A stretch of 32,216 nt of DNA from Dawidia soli (GTDB lineage: Bacteria; Bacteroidota; Bacteroidia; Cytophagales; Cyclobacteriaceae): contig NZ_JAHESC010000062.1 of NCBI RefSeq assembly GCF_018598185.1, forward strand, positions 1 to 32,216, given 5' to 3'. A program made the position numbers and the translations under genes. Below, piece after piece: positions 1 through 8,525 of the stretch. Below the pieces are notes generated by a model. That model saw only the letters and a list, made by a program, of their open reading frames with translations, did not search any database and was not told the DNA's origin. Every line of letters begins with the position of its first letter. The stretch's first letter is position 1.

Positions 1-189
1 CTTCTTGGCTGCCTTTGCTACTTTTTTGGCGGCTTTCCTGGCCGGTGCAGCACCTTTCTTAGCGGTTTTTTTAGCTGACTTAACGGCCTTCTTGGCAGCT
101 TTCTTCGCTACCTTCGCCGCTTTCTTGACAGCTTTCTTCGCTGTTTTCTTCGCAGCTTTTTTAGGAGTTTTCTTTGCTTTTTTTGCCAT
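1..189 (-). CDS. Histone H1-like Lys/Ala-rich DNA-binding protein (partial, C-terminus off the window)
   Basis: Reading leftwards from the ATG at 189, 63 codons are open to the window edge with no stop. The product is almost entirely Lys, Ala, Val and Thr in repeated AKK/AAKK units (it begins MAKKAKKTPKKAAKK), with one GAAPA interruption. This is the composition of bacterial H1-like (Hc1-type) nucleoid proteins, known to bind DNA non-specifically through their Lys-rich tails; DNA compaction is therefore inferred from composition only. It is divergent from the SemiSWEET gene. A 7-bp stem (209-227) lies 20 nt upstream of the start codon. The DNA is itself repetitive (gcnaagaaa units), prone to length variation and to breaking assemblies. 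The same tail composition recurs in the gene at 27175-27414. Confidence 0.75.
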   Translation of the reverse strand, partial: MAKKAKKTPKKAAKKTAKKAVKKAAKVAKKAAKKAVKSAKKTAKKGAAPARKAAKKVAKAAKK

Positions 190-208
190 AGCGGTGAATG
201 TATTTTTT

Positions 209-227
209 AGGTACCGAAAAGGTACTT
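209..227 (-). promoter_or_regulatory. Leader hairpin upstream of the H1-like gene
   Basis: The inverted repeat aggtacc-gaaaa-ggtactt (one G-T pair) sits 20-38 nt upstream of the ATG at 189. It could be a leader hairpin or an operator half-site pair. No clear -7 element was found. The placement resembles that of the dyad upstream of the other AKK-tail gene, but the two sequences are unrelated. Confidence 0.3.
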
Positions 228-399
228 AATTATCTCGGCACTTGAGAAAAAAATCAGGGGATTTCTTTAAACATTTTTACTATGTATGCATCTCGTCGAT
301 GTATTACACCCGATGAAAGTATAGGTGTACTCACTTCCGGGTATGCCATTCAACGGGTGAACCACACCTTCGGGCACTCTTTTTATCACGTTGATCAGT

Positions 400-675
400 A
401 TGATTTCCGAAACGTGGACACAAATTATCGGCCTCGCCGCGGGGGTATGCACGGCGGTATCGCTCTTGCCCCAATTGATCAAGATCATCCGGGAGAAACG
501 CGCTGAACAGCTGTCGCTCTTTTACCTGTTCACCCTGCTGCTGGGCCTCGGACTGTGGATCGCCTATGGCTTTTTGCGTACGGACCTTCCCATTATCCTG
601 ACCAATATTGCCTCTGCGATACTGAACATTGCCGTCATTGTTTTAAGCATACGGTACCGTAAACCGCAATCCTGA
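400..675 (+). CDS. SemiSWEET-type sugar transporter (MtN3/PQ-loop family)
   Basis: A 91-residue integral membrane protein, the usual size of bacterial SemiSWEETs, which dimerise to form a sugar pore in the inner membrane. Three hydrophobic helices are visible (about residues 8-25, 39-58 and 62-83). The family's PQ motif is present in LLPQLIKII at the end of helix 1, and the Asn in LTNIASAILN of helix 3 matches the conserved pore-lining position. I chose the ATG at 400; an in-frame TTG at 391 would add three residues. The gene stands alone, divergent from the H1-like gene and 53 nt ahead of the MscS gene. Substrate cannot be told from sequence. Confidence 0.88.
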   Translation: MISETWTQIIGLAAGVCTAVSLLPQLIKIIREKRAEQLSLFYLFTLLLGLGLWIAYGFLRTDLPIILTNIASAILNIAVIVLSIRYRKPQS

Positions 676-728
676 ACGCGGGTCAGGCATCATATTTTTC
701 GGGGTCTCTGTCAAACTCCAACCTTCCG

Positions 729-1601
729 ATGAAAGAAGATGAGATCAACCTCGAACACGGCTTCTCCCTGATCCAGGAGAAACTTACCCGTTGGTGGGTA
801 TACCTCATGCAAATGCTTCCGAACTTTGTGCTGGCCCTGGTGGCGTTGGCGGCATTTGTTCTTATGGCCCGATTCATCCGGCGGTTTGCACATCGCCTCC
901 TGCTCCGGATCTCCCGGAGCGAGTCCGTGGCCAGCCTGGTGGCTGGTATCGTGTACTCGCTGGTCATAATCTTCGGCATCATGACGGCACTGGATGTGAT
1001 GAAGCTCGAGAAAACGGTGTCGTCGCTGCTGGCCGGTGTCGGGATCATCGGCCTGGCCCTGGGATTTGCTTTCCAGGATCTGACGGCGAATTTTATTTCC
1101 GGAGCGTTCATTGCCTTCAAAAAGCCGTTTGAGATTGGCCATACCGTGGAGACGAACGGTTTCCTGGGCACCGTTCAGGAAATACGGCTACGGTCTACCA
1201 CGTTGCGCACATTTGCCGGCTTGCACGTGATCATCCCCAATAAAGAGATCTTCCAAAAACCGATCATCAATTACTCTCTTACCCGGGAGCGCAGGGTCGA
1301 GCTGGAGTTTTCCGTCGTCAATACGTTTGACATTGTGTTTATCGAGCAGCAGCTCCGGCAGGTGCTTACGCAGCAGACAGCAGCGCAATCGATCCGGAAC
1401 GTGGAGGTATATTTTTCGGCGATCGAAGATCCGAAGATCAAACTATATGTGGCGTTCTGGACGGAGAACAAGGAGCCCAACGAATTTATGAAGGCACGCC
1501 ACCAGGCCATCCTGGCGATCTACGGCGTGTTTGCCAAATACAAAATATACAACGTGCAGACACCCGGCCAGCCCACAGCCGATAAACCGGCGGCGGGTTA
1601 A
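729..1601 (+). CDS. Small-conductance mechanosensitive channel, MscS family
   Basis: A 290-residue MscS-like channel, about the length of E. coli MscS. Three transmembrane helices lie near residues 28-50, 68-90 and 95-130. The third is the Gly/Ala-rich pore helix (GVGIIGLALGFAFQDL), followed by the family's FEIGHTVE/GTVQEI beta-domain segment and the VIIPNKE motif. The function is release of cytoplasmic solutes on hypo-osmotic shock. The C-terminal alpha/beta domain is complete up to a Pro/Ala-rich tail. The TAA at 1599-1601 overlaps the stop codon of the convergent ABC exporter by 4 bp, leaving no room for a terminator between them. Confidence 0.92.
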   Translation: MKEDEINLEHGFSLIQEKLTRWWVYLMQMLPNFVLALVALAAFVLMARFIRRFAHRLLLRISRSESVASLVAGIVYSLVIIFGIMTALDVMKLEKTVSSLLAGVGIIGLALGFAFQDLTANFISGAFIAFKKPFEIGHTVETNGFLGTVQEIRLRSTTLRTFAGLHVIIPNKEIFQKPIINYSLTRERRVELEFSVVNTFDIVFIEQQLRQVLTQQTAAQSIRNVEVYFSAIEDPKIKLYVAFWTENKEPNEFMKARHQAILAIYGVFAKYKIYNVQTPGQPTADKPAAG

Positions 1602-3352
1602 ATCCGGGCCTGATAGGTATAAAGCTCGAAGTAGCGTCCTTTCTTTTCGATCAGCTCTTCGTGGCGTCCGCGCTCGACGATCTGTCCCTGCTCGACCACC
1701 AGGATCTGCTCCGCCTGGCGAATGGTGCTGAGGCGGTGGGCGATGACAAAGGTCGTACGCCCTTTCATCAGGCTTTTCAAACTTTCCTGAATGAGTGACT
1801 CGCTTTCGGTGTCGAGGTTGGACGTGGCCTCGTCGAGGATGAGAATGCGCGGGTCGGCCAGGATGGCGCGGGCAATGGCAACACGCTGGCGCTGTCCGCC
1901 GGAGAGCTTTACACCACGCTCGCCGATGACGGTGTCGAGGCCGGCGTCAAACCGGTCGGTAAACTCGAGGACGTGCGCGGCCCTGGCGGCACGCAGCAAT
2001 TCGTCGTCGGTGGCATGGGGACGAGGAAAGCGGATGTTCTCCCGAATGGTGCCTTCAAAGAGAAAATCATCCTGCAACACCACGCCCAGGTTACTGCGGT
2101 AGCTGTCGAGGGAAATCGTGGCAAGGTCGATGTCGTCCACGGTCACCCGGCCTTGCGTGGGATTCAGGAACGAGGCTGCCAGGCCGGCCAGGGTGGTCTT
2201 GCCCGAACCCGAGGTTCCCACCAGGGCCGTGACGGAGCCCGCGGGGGCGTCGAAGTTGATGTCTTTCAAAACGGTTTTGCCTTCTTCATAGGCGAAGGAT
2301 ACGTCGCGAAAGGAAATATCACCCGTGACGGTTTCCAGGCGAACGGTGCGGGTAGAACCATCGTCTTCCGGATCCATGTTCATGATCTCTTCGGTGCGGT
2401 CCAACCCCGCGAAGGCTTCTGTCAACTGGCTGCCGATGTTGCTCATCTGCACAATGGGTGCGATCATAAAGCCGAGGAACAGCGTAAACGAGATGAAGTC
2501 GCCAGGGCTCATGTCACCCCCGATGATGCTGTACCCGCTGAAGCCCATGATGCCCACGCTGGCCAGGCCGAGGAGAAACGTGGCCGAGCTGGTCACGAGG
2601 CTGGTAGAGGTAAGGCTCTTGCGTACGTTTTCGAAAAGTGATTCTACGCCTTTTTCAAAGGTCCTGATCTCCTGGGCTTCGGCATTAAAACCTTTGATAA
2701 CCCGCACGCCGTTTAACGTTTCCGTCAGGCGGCCGGTGACCTCGGCATTGAGCTTGCCGCGTTCGCGGAATACCGGGCGGATATAGGCAAAGGCTTTTAA
2801 AGCAATAAAACCAAAGACGGCTACCGGCACCAGTACGTAAAGCGTCATCAGGGCGTTGATCCTGATCAATACGATCAGGCAGATCAGCGACGTCAGGATA
2901 CCGCCCACCATTTGTACCAAGCCCGTGCCCACCAGGTTGCGAACGCCCTCGACATCGCTCATGATGCGCGATACCAGCACACCGGATTTGGTGTTGTCGA
3001 AGAAGCTTATGGGTAACCGCAGGATCTGTTTTTGCACGTTGGCGCGCAGGACCGAGATCAGGCGTTGCGCTTCGACGCTTAACAGGTTGGTCAGCACAAA
3101 GGACGTTATGGACTGAACAATGATGGCGAGGGTTACGACGATGAGCAGCCACTTCAACATCTGCAGGTCATGCTTGGCGATGACATCGTCCATAAGGTAT
3201 TTGGTCGACCCGGGAAGTATCAGTCCCGCCAGGCGGCTGATGATGATCAGGAGCAGGCCGACGGACAGCGCCCCCCGGCGCGGCCAGACGATGGTTTTAA
3301 AAACATGGGCGATGGATACTTTGTTCTTGGCTTTCGGCTGTGTGGTCGACAT
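1598..3352 (-). CDS. ABC transporter, MsbA-like exporter half-transporter (TMD-NBD fusion)
   Basis: A 584-residue type I ABC exporter. Residues about 25-310 are a six-helix transmembrane domain, and about 345-580 the ATPase. Visible motifs are Walker A GTSGSGKT (379-386), Q-loop Q427, signature LSGGQ (483-487), Walker B ILILDE (503-508, catalytic E508) and H-loop H539. All are intact, so it should be an active ATPase working as a homodimer. The family includes lipid flippases and drug exporters; the substrate is not evident and no partner half-transporter is adjacent. The ATG at 3352 has a typical basic cytoplasmic N-terminus after it. It is divergent from the GAF protein across about 160 bp and its stop overlaps that of mscS. 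Confidence 0.93.
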   Translation of the reverse strand: MSTTQPKAKNKVSIAHVFKTIVWPRRGALSVGLLLIIISRLAGLILPGSTKYLMDDVIAKHDLQMLKWLLIVVTLAIIVQSITSFVLTNLLSVEAQRLISVLRANVQKQILRLPISFFDNTKSGVLVSRIMSDVEGVRNLVGTGLVQMVGGILTSLICLIVLIRINALMTLYVLVPVAVFGFIALKAFAYIRPVFRERGKLNAEVTGRLTETLNGVRVIKGFNAEAQEIRTFEKGVESLFENVRKSLTSTSLVTSSATFLLGLASVGIMGFSGYSIIGGDMSPGDFISFTLFLGFMIAPIVQMSNIGSQLTEAFAGLDRTEEIMNMDPEDDGSTRTVRLETVTGDISFRDVSFAYEEGKTVLKDINFDAPAGSVTALVGTSGSGKTTLAGLAASFLNPTQGRVTVDDIDLATISLDSYRSNLGVVLQDDFLFEGTIRENIRFPRPHATDDELLRAARAAHVLEFTDRFDAGLDTVIGERGVKLSGGQRQRVAIARAILADPRILILDEATSNLDTESESLIQESLKSLMKGRTTFVIAHRLSTIRQAEQILVVEQGQIVERGRHEELIEKKGRYFELYTYQARI

Positions 3353-3510
3353 GCAGATCGGTTTTACTTCAAATGACGCAATGCTAACATAGACGTTGGC
3401 CCGGATAGTTTAGTCTTGCGCTCGATTTTTTTCTGTGTTTTTTGTTCGCCGGCTGGTTGTGCCGGAACCTGTGGCCCCGGGTAACCGTTGAGTATTGCTA
3501 TCTTGCATGC

Positions 3511-5817
3511 ATGATTTTTGATCTTCCCGATACCGGCACACCCTTTAAGGTTCAGTTCTCCTTTCATGATCCAATGGAAAGGCTGGAGAAGAAGGCCCAG
3601 GATACGCAACATCCGGAAGCTGCCGCGGCGGCTGAGGATCTGTTGCGCCGGTTGAGCGAGGCCCCCGCGCTGCGCACGGGCATTACCGAAGAGGACCAGC
3701 TGCGGCGCCACGAAGGGCTGATCCGCGAGCTGCTGCACGACCTCTTTCCCGAGGCGCTCACACACAACGAGATCAAGGCCATTGGGATACCCTATTCCAA
3801 CATGTTCTTTAATCCCACCGAACGCTTTCGCAAGATCCTGCAAGCGGCGGGACCGTCCTTCGCCACCTATATCCGCGACTTCGACGAGCACCAGTTCTAC
3901 GTCATGAGCTGTTGCATTATTCTGAACGAATATTACGGTACGCAACTGGATTTTGGACATCCGTTGTTTTATGATATACCGTCGGCCGACGGTGTTTTAC
4001 GTCACTACCGGATTCTGCACAATGCCGACTTCCTGGAGATCGTGCCGACCGAAAACAGTTTGTCGATCAGTCCGGAGGACATCGACCTGTTGCTGAACAA
4101 CTACAACGATCTGGCTTTGTGGAAAGCCAAGTTTCCGCCGGAGAGCTGGCTGCTACGCGGCTTCTCGATCGTAAACCTGTTTGATGCCACCGTCGAGAAC
4201 GCCGTGTCGACTTTCAAAGAGAATTTGTTAGGGCTTTACCATGCGGGTTTACAGGATAGTACGGCGACGATCTTCCGGTCCATCTACCGCATTCCCGATC
4301 TGCAGATCGGCTTTACGCTTTATACAGCCGAAGACGGATTGTTATCGCCGTGTGCCTTTGGGATGCAAATGAAGAGCTTCCTGTTGCCCGAGGGGCAGGA
4401 CGAAGATGCCCGCGAGGTGCTGGGGGAAACAGTATTCCGGGCGTTGGCCGAGCAGAATGTATATGTAACAGCGTCGGACATCACGGTGTTTCAGGCCACG
4501 CAAACCGAGGGGCTCATTGCCGAGCGGTTGCTTTATCGAAACATCAACAGCTTCATTCTGGCACCCGTGGCCAAGAACGGCCAGTTGCTGGGGATCCTGG
4601 AGATCGTGAGCCCGAAGCCTCGCCGCCTGAACAGCATCAACGCCAACAAGCTCGACATTGTGCTACCGTACCTGACCGACACGGTCGAACGCCTGGTGGC
4701 GCAGTTCCAGAACCAGGTACAAGCGGTGATCCAGGAAAAGTATACGGCGATCCATGGCAGCGTGCATTGGAAATTTCAGGAAGAAGCGGAGCAGTATATC
4801 GACTCCCAGCTTAGCGGGAAAGAGTATAAATTACAAGAGATCGTATTTCCCGAAGTATATCCGTTATACGGGCAGCTGGACATTCGCGGTTCTTCGGAGG
4901 CGCGCAACAGCAGTATTCAGCGCGACCTGCAGCAGCAGCTCCAGACCCTGGTATTGTTGCTGGACGCCATAGGCCGTCGTCCGGGCAAAGCGCCGGAGCT
5001 CGTTACCGAAGGGCAGACCGTACGCACGCTGCTGGCCGATCTCGACCGGCCGTTGCTGGCCGATACTGAGCAATATATTCAGCATTACCTGGAGGAGAAT
5101 ATCCACCCCTGGCTGCGGCAACTGTCGGGGCCGGAGGTGCTGCCGTTCATACAGCAATACTTTCGCGACACCGACAAAGTGCAGGGTAGCTTCCACGCCT
5201 GGCGCCGCCGGTATGAGAACACGGTCGCGATGATCAACGACACGGTGGCGGGTATCCTGGATAGCCGGCAAAAGGAAGCACAGGCGCTCTTCCCGCATTA
5301 CTACGAGCGCTTTAAGACCGATGGGGTAGAGCATAACTTATACATTGGCCCGAGCATAGCACCGAAGCAGGTGTTTGATATACGCAAGCTGCAGGCGCTG
5401 CGGTTATGGCAGTTGCAGGTATTGTGCGAAATGGAGGCGGCGTATCACCAGGTAAAACCCCTGCTGCGCACGCCGCTGGAAGTTACAACGCTGGTGCTGG
5501 TGCACCACAGCACGTTGTCGATACGTTTCCGCCTGGATGAAAAGCGTTTTGACGTTGACGGCAGCTATAACGCCCGTTTTGAGATCGTCAAGAAACGCAT
5601 CGACAAGGCACATCGCAAGGGGACCCATGAGCGGATCACACAGCCGGGTTTTCTTACGATTGTATGTTCTAACGACGAAGAGGAGCAGGAGTATCGTCAC
5701 TTCATCGCGCAGCTCCAGGCAAAGCGGTTGTTGGATGTCAGCGTAGAACGCTTTGACGTGGAAGACCTGCAGGGCATTTCGGGCCTTCGGGCGTTGCGGG
5801 TGGGGATCGTACACTGA
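3511..5817 (+). CDS. Large GAF-domain protein of unknown function
   Basis: A 768-residue soluble protein with no signal peptide or membrane helix. A GAF-like segment is suggested in the middle (roughly residues 220-395; for example NSFILAPVAKNGQLLGILEI, the typical GAF strand pattern). The flanking regions are helical and I do not recognise them. Proteins of this size with a central GAF domain are common in Bacteroidota and usually annotated only as GAF domain-containing. No kinase, cyclase or DNA-binding output domain is visible. The ATG at 3511 begins MIFDLPDTGTPF; the reading frame extends upstream to a TTG at 3442, but that stretch looks like untranslated leader. A ligand-sensing or scaffold role is inference only. 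Confidence 0.8.
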   Translation: MIFDLPDTGTPFKVQFSFHDPMERLEKKAQDTQHPEAAAAAEDLLRRLSEAPALRTGITEEDQLRRHEGLIRELLHDLFPEALTHNEIKAIGIPYSNMFFNPTERFRKILQAAGPSFATYIRDFDEHQFYVMSCCIILNEYYGTQLDFGHPLFYDIPSADGVLRHYRILHNADFLEIVPTENSLSISPEDIDLLLNNYNDLALWKAKFPPESWLLRGFSIVNLFDATVENAVSTFKENLLGLYHAGLQDSTATIFRSIYRIPDLQIGFTLYTAEDGLLSPCAFGMQMKSFLLPEGQDEDAREVLGETVFRALAEQNVYVTASDITVFQATQTEGLIAERLLYRNINSFILAPVAKNGQLLGILEIVSPKPRRLNSINANKLDIVLPYLTDTVERLVAQFQNQVQAVIQEKYTAIHGSVHWKFQEEAEQYIDSQLSGKEYKLQEIVFPEVYPLYGQLDIRGSSEARNSSIQRDLQQQLQTLVLLLDAIGRRPGKAPELVTEGQTVRTLLADLDRPLLADTEQYIQHYLEENIHPWLRQLSGPEVLPFIQQYFRDTDKVQGSFHAWRRRYENTVAMINDTVAGILDSRQKEAQALFPHYYERFKTDGVEHNLYIGPSIAPKQVFDIRKLQALRLWQLQVLCEMEAAYHQVKPLLRTPLEVTTLVLVHHSTLSIRFRLDEKRFDVDGSYNARFEIVKKRIDKAHRKGTHERITQPGFLTIVCSNDEEEQEYRHFIAQLQAKRLLDVSVERFDVEDLQGISGLRALRVGIVH

Positions 5818-6110
5818 TTCCAGACACCCCTTACCGGTGCGATCCCGGAAAACTAAAGTTTCCCCAAAAATCACGGATATTTACCACTGGACTGTATTTT
5901 TAAGGTAGAGACGGGTTTCAGGCTGATTTGAGGGATGCAATCGGGGGCGCAAACGGAGGGGTAAATATTTCTCAGGAAACTCTCATACTTGTCGGTCTGA
6001 AACTACTCTTTAAAGGTAGAATTATAGAGGTTATAGACGGTGGTAAAAGCCTCTGTTTATCAGCCTTTTAAGTACAAATGGGGGAAAGTCCCCGGCGAAA
6101 AGTTCTGAAA

Positions 6111-7157
6111 ATGGAAGATAAGACGGAAGTGAGAGACCTGGTAAGACGGTACCTGGACAATGAAGTGACCCGTGAAGAGCGGGAGAAGGTGCTCAACATG
6201 CTAGCCTCGGGGGAGATTGACGAAGCGATGGGGGAAGAGCTTTTTAACCAACAAATGCAATACCTCGACTCGCCCGACCTGCAGGAGGTGATCCTGAGCG
6301 AGAAAGAAAAGCGCCGCGCACAAAAAGTCAAGCAGGACATGCTGGAGACGATACTGGACCCTACGTATAAAAGTAGCTCCCGGTGGTCGTCATGGTGGAT
6401 GGTCGCGTCTGCCGCCGCCGTGATCTTTGCGGCGATCTGGTTTGTAGAATGGCCCCGTACCCGCAGCGACGCGTCGGTTGCCGCGACAGAAGAAACGGTA
6501 CCCGAGCAAGTATACCGCGGCCGGAAGTTTGTGCACCTGGAGGACAACAGCACGATCATTTTGAACGAAGGCAGTGAGCTGCGCCATAGCGGCCGCTTCA
6601 GCGAAGGCGGTACCCGCGAGGTGTCGCTGGTAGGGGAAGCGTATTTTGACATTGCGCACGACGCGAAAAAGCCTTTCATCATCCATTCCAACGGCGTGGC
6701 CATCAAGGTGCTGGGTACGGCATTCAACGTCAAAGCTTATCCGGACCAGAAAGAAGTAAAAGTTACCGTAACCCGCGGTCTGGTCGAGGTAAGTGACGGT
6801 GACAAGAAAGTATACGGACAGGTGCGGCCGGATGAAGAGCTGGCGGTGAATGTTACCTCCGGCGAGTCCGAAGCCAAGGTGGTGAAAGCCGAAGAAGTCA
6901 AAGCATGGACCGATAAATTCCTGATCTTTGACGATGCCAACATGGAGGAGGCCGCCGAGATCTTGCACAAGCGCTTCCAGGTAAAGGTCGTGTTTGGTAA
7001 CGATGTATTGAAGAAATGCCGGATACAGGCGACGTTCCTGAACGATCAGATCACCTTAACGGAAGTATTGGATGCACTGACATTATCGCTCAGCGGTATC
7101 CACTATACACAGCAGGAAGACGGCACCATCCTGCTGACGGGGACTGCCTGCTATTAA
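6111..7157 (+). CDS. FecR-type transmembrane anti-sigma factor (FecR + DUF4974), orphan, copy 1
   Basis: A 348-residue protein with the FecR layout: an N-terminal cytoplasmic helical domain (1-90), one transmembrane helix (about 94-113), a periplasmic FecR domain (about 135-230, including REVSLVGEAYFDI and VLGTAFNVKAYP) and a DUF4974 STN-like domain (about 268-348). FecR proteins normally hold an ECF sigma factor and receive a signal from a TonB-dependent receptor; neither gene is adjacent. The only cysteines are Cys303 (KKCRIQATFLND) and Cys347 (GTACY), both periplasmic. An alternative ATG at 6078 would add 11 residues; I chose 6111 because the helical domain begins directly after it. A second copy lies at 8526-9689. 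Confidence 0.87.
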   Translation: MEDKTEVRDLVRRYLDNEVTREEREKVLNMLASGEIDEAMGEELFNQQMQYLDSPDLQEVILSEKEKRRAQKVKQDMLETILDPTYKSSSRWSSWWMVASAAAVIFAAIWFVEWPRTRSDASVAATEETVPEQVYRGRKFVHLEDNSTIILNEGSELRHSGRFSEGGTREVSLVGEAYFDIAHDAKKPFIIHSNGVAIKVLGTAFNVKAYPDQKEVKVTVTRGLVEVSDGDKKVYGQVRPDEELAVNVTSGESEAKVVKAEEVKAWTDKFLIFDDANMEEAAEILHKRFQVKVVFGNDVLKKCRIQATFLNDQITLTEVLDALTLSLSGIHYTQQEDGTILLTGTACY

Positions 7158-7364
7158 GGCAGTGTGTGGGAGACCCGATAGTCGCCGGGTGTGAGCGCGA
7201 AGAGGAAGCCGGTATGTTCGTGCATACCTTAAAAATGAGGGCAAAGAATCCGTCTTTTGCTGAACAGTTACAATCTCAACTATCCAATAAAGATTGGTAT
7301 ATCTTCAGTAAGTGCGGACTCCTGTCTCTTTGCCGCTCATATTATTTCCAGTAAAAATAGTTCT

Positions 7365-7408
7365 TTGGGTTTCCCTGATGTGTACAAAAGTTTATGCCAG
7401 CGGGAGCA
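7365..7408. repeat. 44-bp imperfect direct repeat, copy A (upstream of GNAT gene)
   Basis: Begins ttgggtttccctgatgtgta and ends cgggagca. It aligns without gaps to 8314-8357 with 36 of 44 positions identical: a nearly perfect 23-nt left part and an exact 8-nt right end around a variable middle. It ends 46 nt before the GNAT start codon. Confidence 0.6.
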
Positions 7409-7454
7409 TTTTGCCTTTGTACGTTTTACCTTCGTACGGTATAACGTATACGCC

Positions 7455-8006
7455 ATGCCTTCTTTTACGATCACTGCACTGACACACCTGCCCCGGGTCG
7501 TGACAGCTTTGTCCGAAATACTTGTCGAGACCGTGGCCCATGGGGGATCTGTAAGTTTTATGCATCCGTTACCGGTGGAGCAGGCCCGGGCTTTTTGGGA
7601 TAGTTCGCTGGCGGCGGCAGCGCGTGGCGAGCGGATCGTGCTGGGGGCATGGGACGGTGATGTATTGGTTGGCACGGTGACGCTGCTCCTGGACTGCCCG
7701 CCGAATCAGCCCCACCGCGGTGAGATTGCCAAGATGATGACGCGCATGCATTACCGCGGGCAAGGCGTTGCACGCACACTCATGCAAGAAGCAGAGCGGT
7801 TGGCGGTGGAACGGGGCAGGACGTTACTGACGCTTGATACGGCGGAAGACGAAGGCGCGGCGGGATTATACGAGAAGCTGGGATATCATCGCACGGGGGT
7901 GATACCGGATTTTGCGTTGAAGCCTCATGGCGGTCTGACGGGAACGATTATCTTTTGGAAGCGGATCGGGGCAGTTGCGGAGGTTAAGCTGCCTGGACTT
8001 ATCTAA
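7455..8006 (+). CDS. GNAT family N-acetyltransferase
   Basis: A 183-residue acetyl-CoA-dependent acetyltransferase. The GNAT motif A is present as MHYRGQGVARTLMQEAE (acetyl-CoA pyrophosphate loop RGQGVA), preceded by the expected strand pairs (VLGAWDGDVLVGTVTLLL) and followed by LTLDTAEDEGAAGLYEKLGY (motif B region). The acceptor (amino acid, antibiotic, protein or small amine) cannot be told. I took the ATG at 7455 because the open frame upstream of it (from 7257) has non-coding character and contains the repeat at 7365-7408. The gene lies between two FecR-like genes, and its leader shares that repeat with the second of them. Confidence 0.88.
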   Translation: MPSFTITALTHLPRVVTALSEILVETVAHGGSVSFMHPLPVEQARAFWDSSLAAAARGERIVLGAWDGDVLVGTVTLLLDCPPNQPHRGEIAKMMTRMHYRGQGVARTLMQEAERLAVERGRTLLTLDTAEDEGAAGLYEKLGYHRTGVIPDFALKPHGGLTGTIIFWKRIGAVAEVKLPGLI

Positions 8007-8313
8007 ATACTCTTGCATAACCATTAAAAGCGTCAGCAATTTTAGTCCGACACCTGCTTTTTAATGATGGGACCTCGCGCGCAGCGGCGCGGGTGACAGT
8101 GTCGGCAAAGCGTTGGCGGGCAGAAGGAGATCCGTTGCAGGCCGGATAGTGGGTTGTAATCTTAACTGGTATCACTTCGGTCGCATATCTCCGGTCATCC
8201 GGATCTCCTGGGATTGCCCGCTTACAGACCAGTCAAGAGTAAGGGATAATCACATTCAAAAGGCAAGGGCTTCGACTGGTCATACCGCCTGGCGGTGAGA
8301 TAAAGTTACGATG

Positions 8314-8357
8314 TTGGGTTTCCCGGATGTGTACAATTTTTTACGTTATCGGGAGCA
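8314..8357. repeat. 44-bp imperfect direct repeat, copy B (upstream of second fecR)
   Basis: Gap-free partner of 7365-7408 (36/44 identities, including the 8-nt end cgggagca). It lies about 170 nt upstream of the second FecR-like start codon. It may be a promoter or regulator site, or the residue of a local duplication. Confidence 0.6.
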
Positions 8358-8447
8358 ATGTTCAACAGACAGGAAAGCGGCATGATTTCCCCAAAATTTA
8401 TGTTGAAACTTTCTTATACTCCGTTTCTTGTCCATGCTCTTTTAATT

Positions 8448-8485
8448 GTACATGCAGTAGACTCGTGTTGCCGGACTGCATGTAC
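8448..8485 (+). promoter_or_regulatory. 10-bp inverted repeat upstream of second fecR
   Basis: Perfect arms gtacatgcag (8448-8457) and ctgcatgtac (8476-8485) around an 18-nt spacer, ending 40 nt before the ATG at 8526. Candidate operator, or a leader hairpin in the mRNA. There is no T-run after it, so it is not a terminator. Confidence 0.4.
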
Positions 8486-8525
8486 CTCCTGCTAGCCCGT
8501 GCTCAAGCCTCTAAAACCGATACGT

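Larger units (their letters stand above)
8007..8525. other. 519-bp non-coding interval between GNAT and second fecR
   Basis: No convincing gene in either strand. It holds a GC-rich patch (8071-8095) enclosed by a 7-bp inverted repeat (8047-8053/8099-8105), repeat copy B (8314-8357) and the dyad 8448-8485. Most likely the regulatory region of the second FecR-like gene; the GC-rich patch could be a dispersed extragenic repeat, but no second copy was seen here. Confidence 0.5.

Noticed and set aside
1-229. A plus-strand Phe/Ala-rich frame (FLAAFLA repeats), superficially like a membrane protein
   Set aside because: It is the exact complement of the AKK-repeat gene; the minus strand has the expected H1-like composition and a clean start.
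6078-6110. Upstream ATG for the first FecR-like protein
   Set aside because: It adds MGESPRRKVLK, not matching the usual start just before the helical domain; the ATG at 6111 was preferred, but the earlier one is not excluded.
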